This document shows positions 10,950 to 21,002 of a stretch of 40,232 nucleotides of DNA, piece after piece. The stretch spans positions 1-40,232 of the forward strand of contig JBBHKE010001011.1 in NCBI GenBank assembly GCA_037447655.1, in the 5' to 3' direction. This DNA is from Zygnema cylindricum (lineage: Eukaryota; Streptophyta; Zygnematophyceae; Zygnematales; Zygnemataceae). Positions within the stretch are counted from its first letter, which is position 1. The number at the start of each line of letters is the position of its first letter. Both the position numbers and the translations under genes were made by a program. The notes below the pieces were generated by a model, which was not told the DNA's origin, searched no databases, and was given only the letters and a program-made list of their open reading frames with translations.

Positions 10950-11884
10950 AAAGTACTCCGATCTGAGCACCTATCCTCTTTAACCTAAAGAGATAGGTTG
11001 CTTTTTCAGTTTTGTGCTACTCCGCTGGAAGCTCACGAAATGCCACACTCCCAGCTACTCTCCAAAGAATAGGAACGATATGAGAGTCGTCCGATCCTTT
11101 CGCAAAACTCCGAACAAACCGAAAGATGACCACAAGAGTGTGCAAGTAACTCCCACGCAGAAATATAGAAATAACAAATATCGGCTTTTCAGATTAAACA
11201 ATATCACCTTGCCCCAGAGAATGGAATTAAAGATAGAAATGAATGATAATGGTGAAGCGAATTCACATACCCCGGAGTGCAACGATGACCAAACTCAGCA
11301 GAAGAAAACCTCTCCCAATGGCCTCGAAGTCAGGTATGAGTCTCCCTCAACCCTCCTGGTTCCACCGCAAGGATCCGACAAGACTCTTCTTAGTTTCAAA
11401 CAGCGAAAGTCCAAACCGCCCAAAGAGGAGATAGTGCCAACTACCCATCCGTGCTACGGTCTCCACAAAAGACAATCCAAAACAAAGATGGCAATAGAGT
11501 CAACGACACAATGCAACCATTCTCCAACAGAAAGATTGATTTAATTCTCTGGGGGTTTTCTCAGGAGACAGTACTGAAAAAGCAACGTGTCTCGTTCGGC
11601 CCCAAGTGCCTTATACAACCTGAGTTTGTCCTATTGCAAGTTCCAAAGTCAAAGCAATGTGACAAGCCAATCATCGGCCAGCCATTGTTATCGTACGGAC
11701 ATAAGACCAAACAGACTGTACTACACTCAGGGCTAAAAGTTAGACGACTGGTCCCGGCTGGATTAGCAGCCGAGGGTCCTCCTATAATACACAAAATGGA
11801 AACAAAGTTCTGACTCGACGTGAAACCGCCTAACTTTGACCCAAAGTCATTAATGCTTGGCCCGGCTGTTGGGCCTAAACTAAC

Positions 11885-11910
11885 ATCCTACTGACAGCTA
11901 ACAGTAGGAT
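11885..11910 (-). repeat. 9-bp hairpin in the leader, right arm
   Basis: Same perfect ATCCTACTG / CAGTAGGAT stem as in the left arm (2946-2971). 10950-12199 is otherwise leader/LTR sequence of the element, with no coding region I can support. Confidence 0.6.
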
Positions 11911-12199
11911 CTACGGGATAATCCCAAAGGTTACTTGTCGTTCTCTAATGTATCCCTCTACTAGAGCTACATAGAACACACAATATAATGGAGCAGACGC
12001 TTTGCACCGGACTAACTCCGCCGTTCGGCCTCCGTTTCAGGTGAACTAAATTGCGTAGGGCTCGAGAGTGAAAATATAAAGATCTGATCCGGCTAGTTGT
12101 CCTCTTCCTTCTCCGTGCGCTAGAGTCCGTACAAAGTGGAATGAGGCCCCGGAACTCCTAGGAGTGCAAATGTGCCGACGATGCACACGAGCTTGACAG

Positions 12200-12670
12200 C
12201 GATGCCGGCTTCTTTTTCCGCCGTTAAATTGATGTCGGCTTTAATTTATAGCCGTTTAATATATAATCAGTATTTTTCGGTGTAACTCTATTTAACTGTG
12301 TCATTGTGATTGTGGTCCATTTTTCAGTAAACCTAACTTCTCTATTTTGTCATGTTTAAGTAGTTATCGTACCCTATATACTTCAACACTAGTCTTAGAC
12401 TACGGGGTAAGACTAACGACTACATTGACGGATGGTCCTTCCAGTATCAAATTTTGAATCCGTCAATCCTTTTGGTGAGATTACCAAGGATCTTCCTTCT
12501 GACTCTATAAGGAGCATGGGCATCCATGGCTCTAGCTTCCTCTCAAGCCTTCAATGACTACGACAAGTATGGAGGCTTAGAGAGAGAAGCTAGAAGCAGG
12601 CTGCCTTTGCTTTTTTCCTGCTTCTAATTAAAACAATTAAATAATCCAGAAAATACATTTTATTTCAACA
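12200..12670 (-). repeat. Truncated 3' LTR of B1
   Basis: It begins TGTTGAAATAAAATG at 12670, directly after a purine tract, and matches the first about 470 bp of the 5' LTR. It includes the conserved AGCTAGAGCCATGG block (about 12523-12540) and the hairpin at 12424-12467. It stops at 12200, inside the segment that reads ...GCCGGCATCGC in the intact LTR. Confidence 0.85.
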
Positions 12671-12679
12671 CTCCCTTTA
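12671..12679 (-). other. Polypurine tract of B1
   Basis: TAAAGGGAG on the minus strand, directly before the TG of the 3' LTR. It is the expected plus-strand primer. Confidence 0.7.
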
Positions 12680-12689
12680 TTTTCTAGTA

Positions 12690-14284
12690 AATTTTAATTT
12701 TAAGTCCACATCTCTCTTTGCAAAAAAATAATTTAGGAGAAGGTACAGGCTTAGTCATCATGTCTGCCACCATCTCATTATATGGTCTGTATTCTAGACT
12801 TATTATTTTGTTTTCCACCTTTTCCCTAACAAAGCTAAGTCAGATGTCCATGTGTTTTGCTTTAAAATGATGTTTGGTATTAGCAGCAATTGCAATTGCT
12901 GCTTGATTATCACATAATATTTTTTGAATTCCACTCTTAAGATGCCCCAATTCACCAAGCAAGGATTTGACCCACATCAATTCCTTCACAACAAAGCAAG
13001 ATGCCATATTCTCTGCCTCCATGGTAGACTGAGCAATGACCTTTTGCTGCTTACTGCTCTAGCAACAAGCACCATTCCCCACATACAACACATATCCAGA
13101 TGTATATTTCTCATTTGAGCATCCGTATAGCTGGCATCACTCCAAGTGGTGATGACAGTGTTTTCCCCACCCAGATGCAACCATATATATCTAGTTCCTA
13201 TGAGATATCTGAGGACCCTTTTAGCTGCTTCCCTATCCATTTTGGTAAGAGCATTCAGACTCCTACTTTGTACTCCAACAGCTGCTGCCAAATCTGGTCT
13301 GGTACAATTCATAAAATAAATCAGATTGCCCACTACTTGTCTGTATGGAATAGTCTGCATAAAATTCTTTTCTTCTAGACCTAGTTCATTATCTAGAATT
13401 AGGATGTCTCCTTCCTCAATCCCCACACTTCTTTTCTTTAGGTCCATGGGAGTCGTGCAACAGTTGGCTTTGTTCATCTGAAATTTTTCTAGCATGTTTC
13501 CAATTGCCTCTTGCTGAGTTAGTCTAATTATCCTCTTTTTTCTATCTCTCTCTACTTGTATTCCTAGAATATATCTAGCCTCCCCCGTATCGTTCATGTC
13601 GAATTTTCCCTTTAGCTCTGTTTTTAGTTTGTTAATTTTCCTTAATGACTTACTTAGAACAAGAAGGTTATCAACGTAAATTGCAATAAAGATGACACCT
13701 TCCTCATCTTCAAAAACATAAATTGAATGGTCTAAACTAATGCGGATGTATCCCAAACCGGTAAGGAACTCTTCAAGTTTCTTGTTCCATTTTCTCGGCG
13801 ACTGTTTCAAACCATAAAGAGATTTGATCAGCCAGCATACCTTACTTTCCTCTCTTTGTTCCACGAATCCTTCCGGCTGTCGCATGAAGATCTCCTCCTC
13901 TAGTTCTCCATGTAGAAAAGTTGTCTTTATGTACATCTGGTGTACTTCCATGTCTTCTATAGCTGCCAGACTGAGAAGTATTCGGACCGAGGGAAATTTG
14001 ACTACCGGAGCGAAGGTTTCTTCGTAGTCTATTCACTCTTTCTGAGTAAAACCTTTCGCCACTAATCGGGCCTTATACTGCTGAACAGTATTATCAGGAT
14101 TCAGTTTTAGTTTGAAAACCCACTTACATCCAATTAGTTTTTTATCGGGTGGACAGTCCACCAACTCCCATGTGTCAGCCGCCATGATTGAAGCCATCTC
14201 TTCATTGATGGCCATATTCCACCGGTTTCTTTCCGGACAGTTCATTGCCTCTTCATATGTTTGAGGTTCGTCCGGGTGAGACAA
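12690..14284 (-). pseudogene. B1 reverse transcriptase and RNase H, inactivated
   Basis: The minus-strand frame 14284-14033 reads TWELVDCPPDKKLIGCKWVF (copia RT entry), then a TGA at 14033-14031 in QKE*IDYEETFAPVV. 13951-12986 covers the RT core: QMYIKTTFLHGELEEEIFM, SLYGLKQSPRKWNKKLEEF, and the active-site box at 13678-13667, which reads YVDN instead of YVDD. RNase H starts at TTWSDASY, is frameshifted near 13100 and resumes in 13022-12840 (CDNQAAIAIAANTKHHFKAK), ending near 12690. The loss of the catalytic Asp would abolish polymerase activity even without the stops. Confidence 0.9.
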
Positions 14285-14371
14285 TTTAGTAACCTTGTCG
14301 TTAACTTGTTTCTCTTGAAGCCTTTTGGTGCTTCTTCTCCCTCCCTCAAAATCTGCGACTGGAATAGATGG

Positions 14372-14647
14372 TTATCGTGGATTCTTTTGAATTACCACAA
14401 CTTCTCCCCTATCCCTTAGATCCATATCCGTTTCCACCATGTCTTCCGCTTGTGTCATTGGTATTTCCAGGTTCAAATCTTTCTCTGTCTGTTTTGAATC
14501 TGCCAGGATATCATATGAACCTGCAAGAGTATCATCTTCTTGAAGACCCGGATAGTTAGGAAGATGAAAGTCAACAGAATTGTGTGTCTCAAATCTGATT
14601 CTGACTGACTTTGAGGATTTAAAGGGATCTAACCGACTTCCTTTCAT
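14372..14647 (-). pseudogene. B1 IN-RT linker segment
   Basis: A 91-residue acidic frame (SKSVRIRFETHNSVDFHLPN ...) matching the linker of element C (24420 onward, TKSVKIRFESENSDDFELPN). It ends in a stop after KNPR where C continues to the RT. Between 14285 and 14371, and between 14648 and 14768, the linker is readable only with frameshifts. Confidence 0.75.
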
Positions 14648-14768
14648 CCATAGCTACCAGATGCAATACTAAAATTATATCTTCTCTCTTTAGATCATAC
14701 ACTCTATACCTTTTTACATCCTTATCATATCCTAGCAAGTATCTAGGTTTCCTTTTAGGATCTAGTTT

Positions 14769-15508
14769 CTAGTTTGATTTATGTGTATCTAAACTAAAGA
14801 CTTTACTACCGAAAACCTTTAAGTGAGATAGATTTGGTTTTCGGCCGGTCCATTTCTTACATGGAGTTTGGCCTTTCACCGCCGAAGTTAGAACTCTGTT
14901 TCTCAAATAATTAGCACAATTCATACCTTCGGCCCAAAATCTTTTTCCTATCCTTTTATTTGACAACATACTCCAGGCACTATCATTTAGTGTCCTATTC
15001 AATCTCTCAGCAACATCATTCTTTTCCGGGTTTTCTGGAACTGTCTTTTGATGTTGAACACCATCCTCCCTAAAGAACTCCTCAAACTGATTGGAGGTAT
15101 GTTCCCCTCCATTGTCACCTGTTACTCTCTTTATTGGGGTCTCGTGAAGTTTCTTGGCCCATGCTTTATAATGTTTGAAATACTTGGAGTTTTTGATTTG
15201 TTTTTTAGAAAGTATACGCGGGAGTACTGGGACCAATCATCAGTAATGGTTAGCATAAATCTTTTGCCTCCGGATGATGGCACTCTTGCCGGTCCCCAAA
15301 TGTCCGTGTGTACCAAATCAATAACCTTTTCTCCTTTATAAGTTGCTTCCTTTGGGAATGGTAATCTCTGTGCTTTACCTTGGGCACACCCACTGCAATC
15401 ACTTACATTATCATTTTCCCCAAAGCGTATCCCTTCAACTACTCCCAACTTTTTCATTTCTTTTAACTTTTCTAGATTCACATGCCCAAGTCTCTTATGC
15501 CACAACAT
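14769..15508 (-). pseudogene. B1 integrase, frameshifted
   Basis: 15508-15131 holds the HHCC zinc-binding module (WHKRLGHVN ... CSGCAQGK) and the first catalytic Asp (HTDIWGP). A shift near 15200 moves to 15236-14769, with the second Asp in GDNGGEHTSNQF and the Glu in NPEKNDVAERLN. It ends with the C-terminal FGSKVFSLDTHKSN box. All three DDE residues can be read, but not in one frame. Confidence 0.88.
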
Positions 15509-15631
15509 ATTATCATTGACACCACCATAGTAAAGTTTGAGTTTTTCATTACTTTAAGCAAGCCTGAACATTCCTTAGCACCTTTTCTTAGCAGTGAAAT
15601 ACACATCTTCCTCAAAGCTAGCTGTAAAGAC

Positions 15632-15898
15632 TCATTTTTTGGTGCTAGTTTCAAATTTTTTATCATCTAATACAGATGTAGGGATAAGGTTTTTGTTTAA
15701 CTCCGGAATAAACAATACATCGGAGAACGTAACTATTGAGATTTTTCCCTCTACTATGACTTTAAGATCTACCGATCCTACATAAGTAGTGGTCACAACT
15801 CTCCCATCCCCATATTCAATCTCTACTGTAGGGATCTTTCTTAGCTTAGTAAACAGATGCTTATCCTTGCACATGTGCATGGAGGCAGCTGAATCCAC
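15632..15898 (-). pseudogene. B1 protease with altered active site
   Basis: The frame reads VDSAASMHMCKDKHLF, where elements C and E have VDSGAS. The Gly to Ala change in the D-S-G triplet, plus shifts at both ends, indicates an inactive protease. The SDVLFIPELNKNL strand is preserved. The region 15899-16214 is the decayed zinc-knuckle and acidic spacer of gag, with no open frame. Confidence 0.8.
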
Positions 15899-16214
15899 AA
15901 TCAGCCTCCTTCACCTTTCAGTCCACGGAAAGCACATTTCTGTTTTTGTGGGATTTTGACTTCTGTCTTTGCCTCCAACTCCTTATCCAAAAGAAGTTCG
16001 TCGTCCTCCTCATCAGATTCCTCCTCGAGTACCTGCGTGTGTAGTGCTTTTTTATTCCCTCGTGGTTAACCCTGGTCTACCCCTCCTTTATCCAAAGTTT
16101 GGTCAGTTTGGTACATTCTACCATTTAATGCCCGGGTTTCTTGGAGAAATGAGAAAGCCCCTTAGGTCCCACTGTTCCGAACTCATCGGAGTGATTTTTT
16201 TGATCTTCCCCTCC

Positions 16215-17055
16215 CTAACTTCCAAGGGGTTTCCGTGAATATTTATTTCTCCAACTTGCTCCGGCCGCCAAGGCTTGTCCACTCTTAACTCCCCTCTGGA
16301 TTTCAATTGTGTTCTCTCGGACGAGGATCATACCAACTACCGAATTCCATAACCACCTGGAGTCCGGCAGATCCTGTACCCTGTTCACAATGTTCTCATA
16401 CTCATCGGGTAGTTTCATGAGTAAGCAGTGAACCTTTGCCTTCTTCGTTTCCACTTTTCCAACACACTCTAAATCCATGAAGAGTATAGCCAACTCATTG
16501 CAGATTTTGGGCATCTTCTCTCCTTTGTGAAAGTATCCATTCATCCTTTGATCTGCTAGCTTTGTTCTTGAATAGTACCTCTACGATAAATCTCTATAAG
16601 CGCATCCCACAGATCAGATGCCCTTTCCACCTGCAAATGAGGACATGCGAGTCCTTGTGTGAGATGACGGAGGATAAAATGCTTTGCCGCCATGTTGTTG
16701 TAGTCCTAGGTATTGATGTCATTCTCCTCATTCCTTGGAATTGGAGACATGAAAGCAGATCGAGTTGCTAAAGGTGTGGTTTTCTTTTTTTCATTCCATT
16801 TTTCTATCATGATGCTTTGTCCGTCATCTGAGTCATCTGATGGTGGTGGATCTGATTTCCTACCAAATCTTCTTCCTGCAACCGTGGAGGAATAGCACGA
16901 CCGGATGGGCGTTTCACTCGCCCACTCACTATTCCCCAAAATCTTTTATCACATAGGGCTCCTTTCATCATATTTTGCGAGTAGATGAACCCAGTCCCAT
17001 TGAATATGGGCACCGTAGAGGGTGGGCCCATAACCTGCAATTGTGAGACCTCCAT
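16215..17055 (-). pseudogene. gag: B1 gag, frameshifted
   Basis: The ATG at 17055 lies inside the 5' LTR. The frame reads MEVSQLQVMGPPSTVPIFNG, and the codons for VMGP coincide with the primer-binding site. Segments 17055-16807, 16939-16706 and 16544-16215 together give a copia Gag (RNEENDI, AAKHFILRHLTQGL, LPDEYENIVNRVQDLPDSRW). It matches D and C closely. Two or more indels break it. Confidence 0.85.
17023..17035 (-). other. B1 primer-binding site (initiator tRNA-Met anticodon arm)
   Basis: GGTTATGGGCCCA directly follows the LTR-terminal CA. It is complementary to the anticodon stem-loop of eukaryotic initiator tRNA-Met (TGGGCCCATAACC). Drosophila copia and yeast Ty5 are known to prime from this internal tRNA site with a half-tRNA. 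Confidence 0.8.
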
Positions 17056-18020
17056 TGGTACTCAAAGCAGACTGCTTGCCAGAATTCTTTAGGATGACCT
17101 TAATCCCTTGGTCTTTGCACTAGTATAGTTGACACCAAGACAATATACAAACTAACCAAATTGCAACCATTAGAAGAGCTGACTCCCCTGAGTCTGCCAC
17201 AAAAAGAATCTGAATTTGCTCCCCTGAGCAGTAAATTATCAATGGTCAACGATGACCTTTTATACAGGAGCTCGTTGAGAGAGAGGCGGCTACCTCTAAT
17301 TTTCTAAGTCCTAAACCCCTCCCTAAACTCTCTTCTACTGTTGTACGGAGCCAATTAATTAAATGTACAGTACAGAAAGGTACTTAGTCCGGAGTACTTT
17401 TTCTACGGCCATTGTACGACATGGCCAAAAAGACGACGCCTACCATATCTGGGTTCGCCATAGTATGTCTTGGAAATGCGGTCATCCAATGTCATGCTAC
17501 CACGTGTCACCCATTGTGGTTATGACCGCAAACCACCAAATTGGCCATTCTGCGATGCCGGCAACTTTCTTCGCCGTTAGATTGATGTTGGCCTTAATTT
17601 ATAGCTGTTTAATATATAATCAGTACTTTTCGGTGTAACTCTATTTAACTATGTCTGTGTGATTGTGGTCCGTTTCTCACTAAACCAAACTTCTCTATTT
17701 CGTCATGTTAAGTAGTTATCGTACCCTATATACTTCAGCACTGGTCTTAGACTACGAGTAAGACTAACAGCTACTTTGACAGACGGTTGGTACCAGGATC
17801 AAATCCTAGGTCCATCAATCCTTTTGGTGAGATTACCAAGGATCTACCTTGTGAATCTATAAGGAGCATGGGCAGCCATGGCTCTAGCTTCCTCCCCAGC
17901 CTTTAGTGACTACGACAAGTATGGAGGCTTAGAAAGAGACGCTTGAAGCATGTTGCCTCTGCTTTTTCCTACTTCTAATTAAATAATTAAATAATATAGA
18001 AAATACATTTTATTTCAACA
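17036..18020 (-). repeat. 5' LTR of B1 (985 bp)
   Basis: TG...CA termini on the minus strand: TGTTGAAATAAAATG at 18020 and ACAATTGCA ending at 17036. In order it contains the conserved block GGAAGCTAGAGCCATGGC (about 17892-17875), the hairpin (17818-17776), a G-box (17509-17499), and a TATA box (17264-17256) about 220 bp before the end. U3 is therefore about 750 bp. Confidence 0.85.
17256..17264 (-). promoter_or_regulatory. TATA box in the B1 LTR
   Basis: TATAAAAGG on the minus strand. The same motif is present in the D LTR (19687-19678). In element C the position reads GTACAAAAGG. Confidence 0.6.
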
Positions 18021-18350
18021 TGCCCAAGACGAGAAACAAACAGTGTGACTGCACCTTTGTGCAGCGTGGACTCCTTTGAGTCTTTAGCAAAAAAAATAAC
18101 TGAAAACGACCAACGAACCGATAAGTTATGGGGTGTCAAAAATGCCTATTTTATACAAATTCTCAAGGGGAGAGGCGACTGTTTTTCCAAAATTCACTAA
18201 GTCCTAATTCTCTCTAATAACTCCTATCTACTGAAGTACGGACCAATCATATTACTGTAATGTACCAAAAAGTACTACTGCCAATGTACCTTTTGTACGA
18301 CCAATGTACGACATGGCTATTACGTGGACGTGTGGCCTGTTTTTAGTCGT
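18021..18350 (-). repeat. Copia LTR fragment, cut by B1 and by the assembly gap
   Basis: On the minus strand it has the order of related LTRs (CATGTCGTACATTGG, a TTTGTATAAAA box, AACTTATCGG, ACTCAAAGGAGTCCACG), but it diverges from the B, C and D types. It lacks its 3' end, which B1 interrupts at 18020/18021. It runs into ten N at 18351-18360. Confidence 0.7.
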
Positions 18351-18360
18351 NNNNNNNNNN
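18351..18360. other. Assembly gap (10 N)
   Basis: Ten undetermined bases between an LTR fragment and the truncated gag of element D. The true distance is unknown, so the truncation of D here may be an assembly effect. Confidence 0.95.
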
Positions 18361-19475
18361 GAAAACATTCTTTGGGCCCGTAATTTTGCCTCCAACTCCT
18401 CATCCAAAAGAAGTTCGTCGTCCTCCTCATCGGATTCCTCCTCGAGTACCTGTGTGACAAGTGCCTTTTTCTTCCCTTGTGTTTGACCCCCGGTCTGCCC
18501 CTCCTTTATCCGAAGCTCGGTCAGTTTGGTGCATTCTGCCATGTAATGCCCGGGTTTCTTACAAAAGTGACAAAGCCCCTTTGGTCCCCTCGTTCCGGAT
18601 TCATCGGATTGATTTTTCAGGTCTTCCCCTCCATGACTTCCAAGGGGTTTCCGTGAATCTTTGTTTCTCCAACTTGCTCCAGCCGCCAAGGCTTGTCCGT
18701 TCTTAACTCCCCTTCGGATTTCAATTGTATTCTCTCGGACGAGAATCATACCAACTACTGAATTCCATACCCACCTGGAGTCCGGTAGATCCTGTACCCG
18801 GTTTACAATGTTCTCATACTCATCGGGTAGTTTCATGAGTAAACAATGTACCTTTGCCTTCTCGGTTTCTACTTTTCCGGCACACTCTAACTCCATGAAA
18901 AGTATAGCCAGCTCATTGCAGAAATCAAGCATCTTCTCTCCTTTGTGAAAGTATCCATTGATCCTTTGGTCTGCTAGCTTTTGTTCCTGAATAGTACCGC
19001 TACGGTACATCTCTATAAGCGCATCCCACAGATCGGATGCCCTTTCCACCTGTAAATGAGGACCAGCGAGTCCTTGTGTGAGATGACGGAGGATAAAATG
19101 CTTGGCTGCCATGTTGTTGTAGTCCGAAGTATCGATATCATTCTCCTCATTCCTCGATATAGGAGACATGAAAGCAGATCCGGTAGCTAAAGGTGTGGAT
19201 TTCTCTTTTTCTTTCCCTTTTTCCATCACGATGCTTTCTCCGTCTTCTGATTCCTCTGATGATGCTGGATCTGGTTTCCTACCACTTCTGCTTTCTCCAA
19301 ACCCTGGAGGAATAGCAGGACCGGATGGGCGCTTCACTCGCCCACTCACTATTCGCCAAAATCTTTTCTCACATAGGGCTCCCATCATCATACTCTCCCA
19401 TTAGATGAACCATGTCCCATTGAATATGGGCACCCAAGAGGGTGGGCCCATAACCTGCAACTCTGAGACCTCCAT
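18361..19475 (-). pseudogene. gag: Element D gag (capsid and CCHC knuckle)
   Basis: The ATG at 19475 is inside the LTR (MEVSELQVMGPPSWVPIFNG). A TAA at 19403-19401 interrupts it in the segment where C reads FIYWESMM. From there the frame is open to the gap: KRFWRIVSGRVKRPSG, RNEENDIDTSDYNNMAAKHF, LPDEYENIVNRVQDLPDSRW, and a CX2CX4HX4C knuckle CHFCKKPGHYMAEC. It ends with an acidic tail (EEESDEEDDELLLDEELEAK). Apart from the one stop this is the best-preserved gag of the B/D type here. Downstream protease is lost at the gap. Confidence 0.88.
19443..19455 (-). other. Element D primer-binding site
   Basis: GGTTATGGGCCCA directly after the LTR end TTGCA; identical to the B1 site. Confidence 0.8.
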
Positions 19476-20448
19476 AGGTACTTCGAGTAGGCAGCTTGCT
19501 AGAAGCCTCTAGGATAACCTCAGTTGTTTGAGCTTTGTTTGAATAATGCTAACACCCTGACAGAATACAGACTGACCCGACTGCACCCCTTCGAAGGGCT
19601 GACTCCCCTGAGTCTGCCACAAAAAGAATCCTTGAGTTTGCTCCCTTGAGCTGTTAATTATCAATGGTCAAAGATGACCCTTTTATACAAAAGCTCTCTG
19701 AGAGAGAGGCGGCTATAACTCATTTTCTAAGTCCTAAACCCCTCTCTAAACCCTCTCCTACTGATGTACGGAACCCATCAATTGAGTGTACAGTACAGAA
19801 AGGTACTTGGTCCGAAGTACTTTCTGTACAGCCATTGTACGATATGGCCAAAAAGACGACGCCTGCCATATCCGGGTTCGCCATAATATGTCCCGGAGAT
19901 GCCGTCATCCAATATCATGCTGCCACGTGTCACCCATTGTGGTTGTGACCGAAAACCGCCAAATCTACCATTCCGCGATGCCTGCTTCTTTCTCCGTCGT
20001 TAGATTAATGTCGGCCTTAATTTATAGCCGTTAAAAATACAAGTAGTACATTTCTGATGTAATTGTATTTTTAACTATCTCTGTGTGATTGAGGTCCGTT
20101 TGTCAGTAAATCACACTTCTCCTTTTTGTCATCTTTAAGTAGTTATCGTACTCTATATACTTCAGCACTGATCTTAGACTATAGGGTAAGACTAACGGCT
20201 ACTTTGACGGATGGTAGGTACCAAGATCAAATCCTGGGTCCGTCAATCCTTTTGGTAAGTTTACCAAGGATCTGCCTTCTGACTCTAGAAATAGCATAGG
20301 CAGCCATGGCTCTAGCTTCCTCTCTAGCCTTTAGTGACTACGACAAGTATGGGGGCTAGAGAGAGAAGCTAGAAGCAGACTGCCTCTGCTTTTTCCTGCT
20401 CTTATTTAAATCTTTTAACTAACCTAGAAAAAACCTTTTATTTCAACA
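19456..20448 (-). repeat. 5' LTR of element D (993 bp)
   Basis: It starts TGTTGAAATAAAAGG at 20448 and ends GAGTTGCA at 19456. It carries the conserved AGCTAGAGCCATGG block (about 20320-20302), a hairpin with a perfect 8-bp outer stem (20246-20204), a G-box (19932-19922) and a TATA box (19687-19678). Confidence 0.85.
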
Positions 20449-20835
20449 GAATGACACGTGGCAAAACCACATTGGATTGCGGCAACTCCGAGGATTACGG
20501 AAACGAATCCGAGTATGACATGTGTCGACATTTTGGCCATGTCGTACGATGGCCGTACAGAAAGTACACCGGCACCTGTACTTTTCTGTACGACACAGTA
20601 TTTTAATTGGTGCCGTACTTCAGTAGATAGAGTTTTAGAGGGAGATAGGACTTAGAAAAATTTGGTAGATAGGACCCTCTCTCTGAGAGAGCTTTTGTAC
20701 AAAAGGTCATCTTTGACCATTCATAACAATCAATTTACTTGACCATTTTCAGTGATTCTTTTTGCTGCGGACTCAAGGGAGCCCAGGCTACACAAAGGTG
20801 TAGTTGGTCAGAGTTTTTGCCTGCCAGGGTGGCTC
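20449..20835 (+). repeat. Copia LTR fragment interrupted by element D
   Basis: It starts at a G-box (TGACACGTGGC, 20452-20462) and continues through GCCATGTCGTACGATGG, GAGAGAGCTTTTGTACAAAA and GACTCAAGGGAGCCC to about 20835. The order matches the second half of the C LTR. 20836-21002 is a short stretch of unrelated DNA that forms the target of element C; I see no feature in it. Confidence 0.75.
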
Positions 20836-21002
20836 CATTTCTAAGGGAAAGTCAAAGTGGGTTAATGTGTCCAAAACTCATATTCTAACTTTACATTCTG
20901 TGGTGGAAATGAGCACACAGAAATGCTTATTTCACAAGGGTGAAGCTATAATGGGTTTGTGATTGTCAAGGGGTCAATCATTTTTAGTTTATATCAACTT
21001 GG

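Larger units (their letters stand above)
5866..12199 (-). mobile_element. Right arm plus spacer: longer copy of the same LTR element (leader, gag, CCHC, PR)
   Basis: On the minus strand it begins at 12199 (TGTCAAGCTCGTG) and runs to about 5866. It carries the leader, the gag (10912-7998), two CCHC knuckles, a coiled and acidic linker and a retropepsin-like domain (about 7375-6100). No RT, RNase H or integrase is present, so the element is cut at the junction with the left copy. Its outer end abuts a copia LTR of a different subfamily (12200) from the one abutting the left arm (2657). The two copies therefore look like separate insertions joined by a later deletion rather than one palindromic insertion. 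Confidence 0.75.
12200..18020 (-). mobile_element. Copia element B1 (Ty1/copia), nearly complete, dead
   Basis: Minus-strand order is 5' LTR 18020-17036, half-tRNA primer site 17035-17023, gag, PR, IN, RT, RNase H, polypurine tract 12679-12671, then 3' LTR from 12670, cut at 12200 by the inverted-repeat element. PR-IN-RT-RH is the Ty1/copia order. All domains carry stops, frameshifts or catalytic changes. The 5' LTR start (18020) sits inside an older LTR fragment (18021-18350). The flank duplication cannot be checked because the 3' end is lost. Confidence 0.9.
18361..20448 (-). mobile_element. Copia element D, 5' part (LTR, primer site, gag)
   Basis: Minus strand: 5' LTR 20448-19456, primer site 19455-19443, gag from 19475 to the gap. 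No protease or pol is visible. Its Gag is closer to B1 than to C. The LTR start abuts an older LTR fragment (20449 onward), so D inserted into another LTR. Confidence 0.85.

Noticed and set aside
2658-12199. A single palindromic transposon with giant terminal inverted repeats
   Set aside because: The arms contain LTR-element leader and gag, end unevenly, and abut two different LTR subfamilies without a matching flank duplication.
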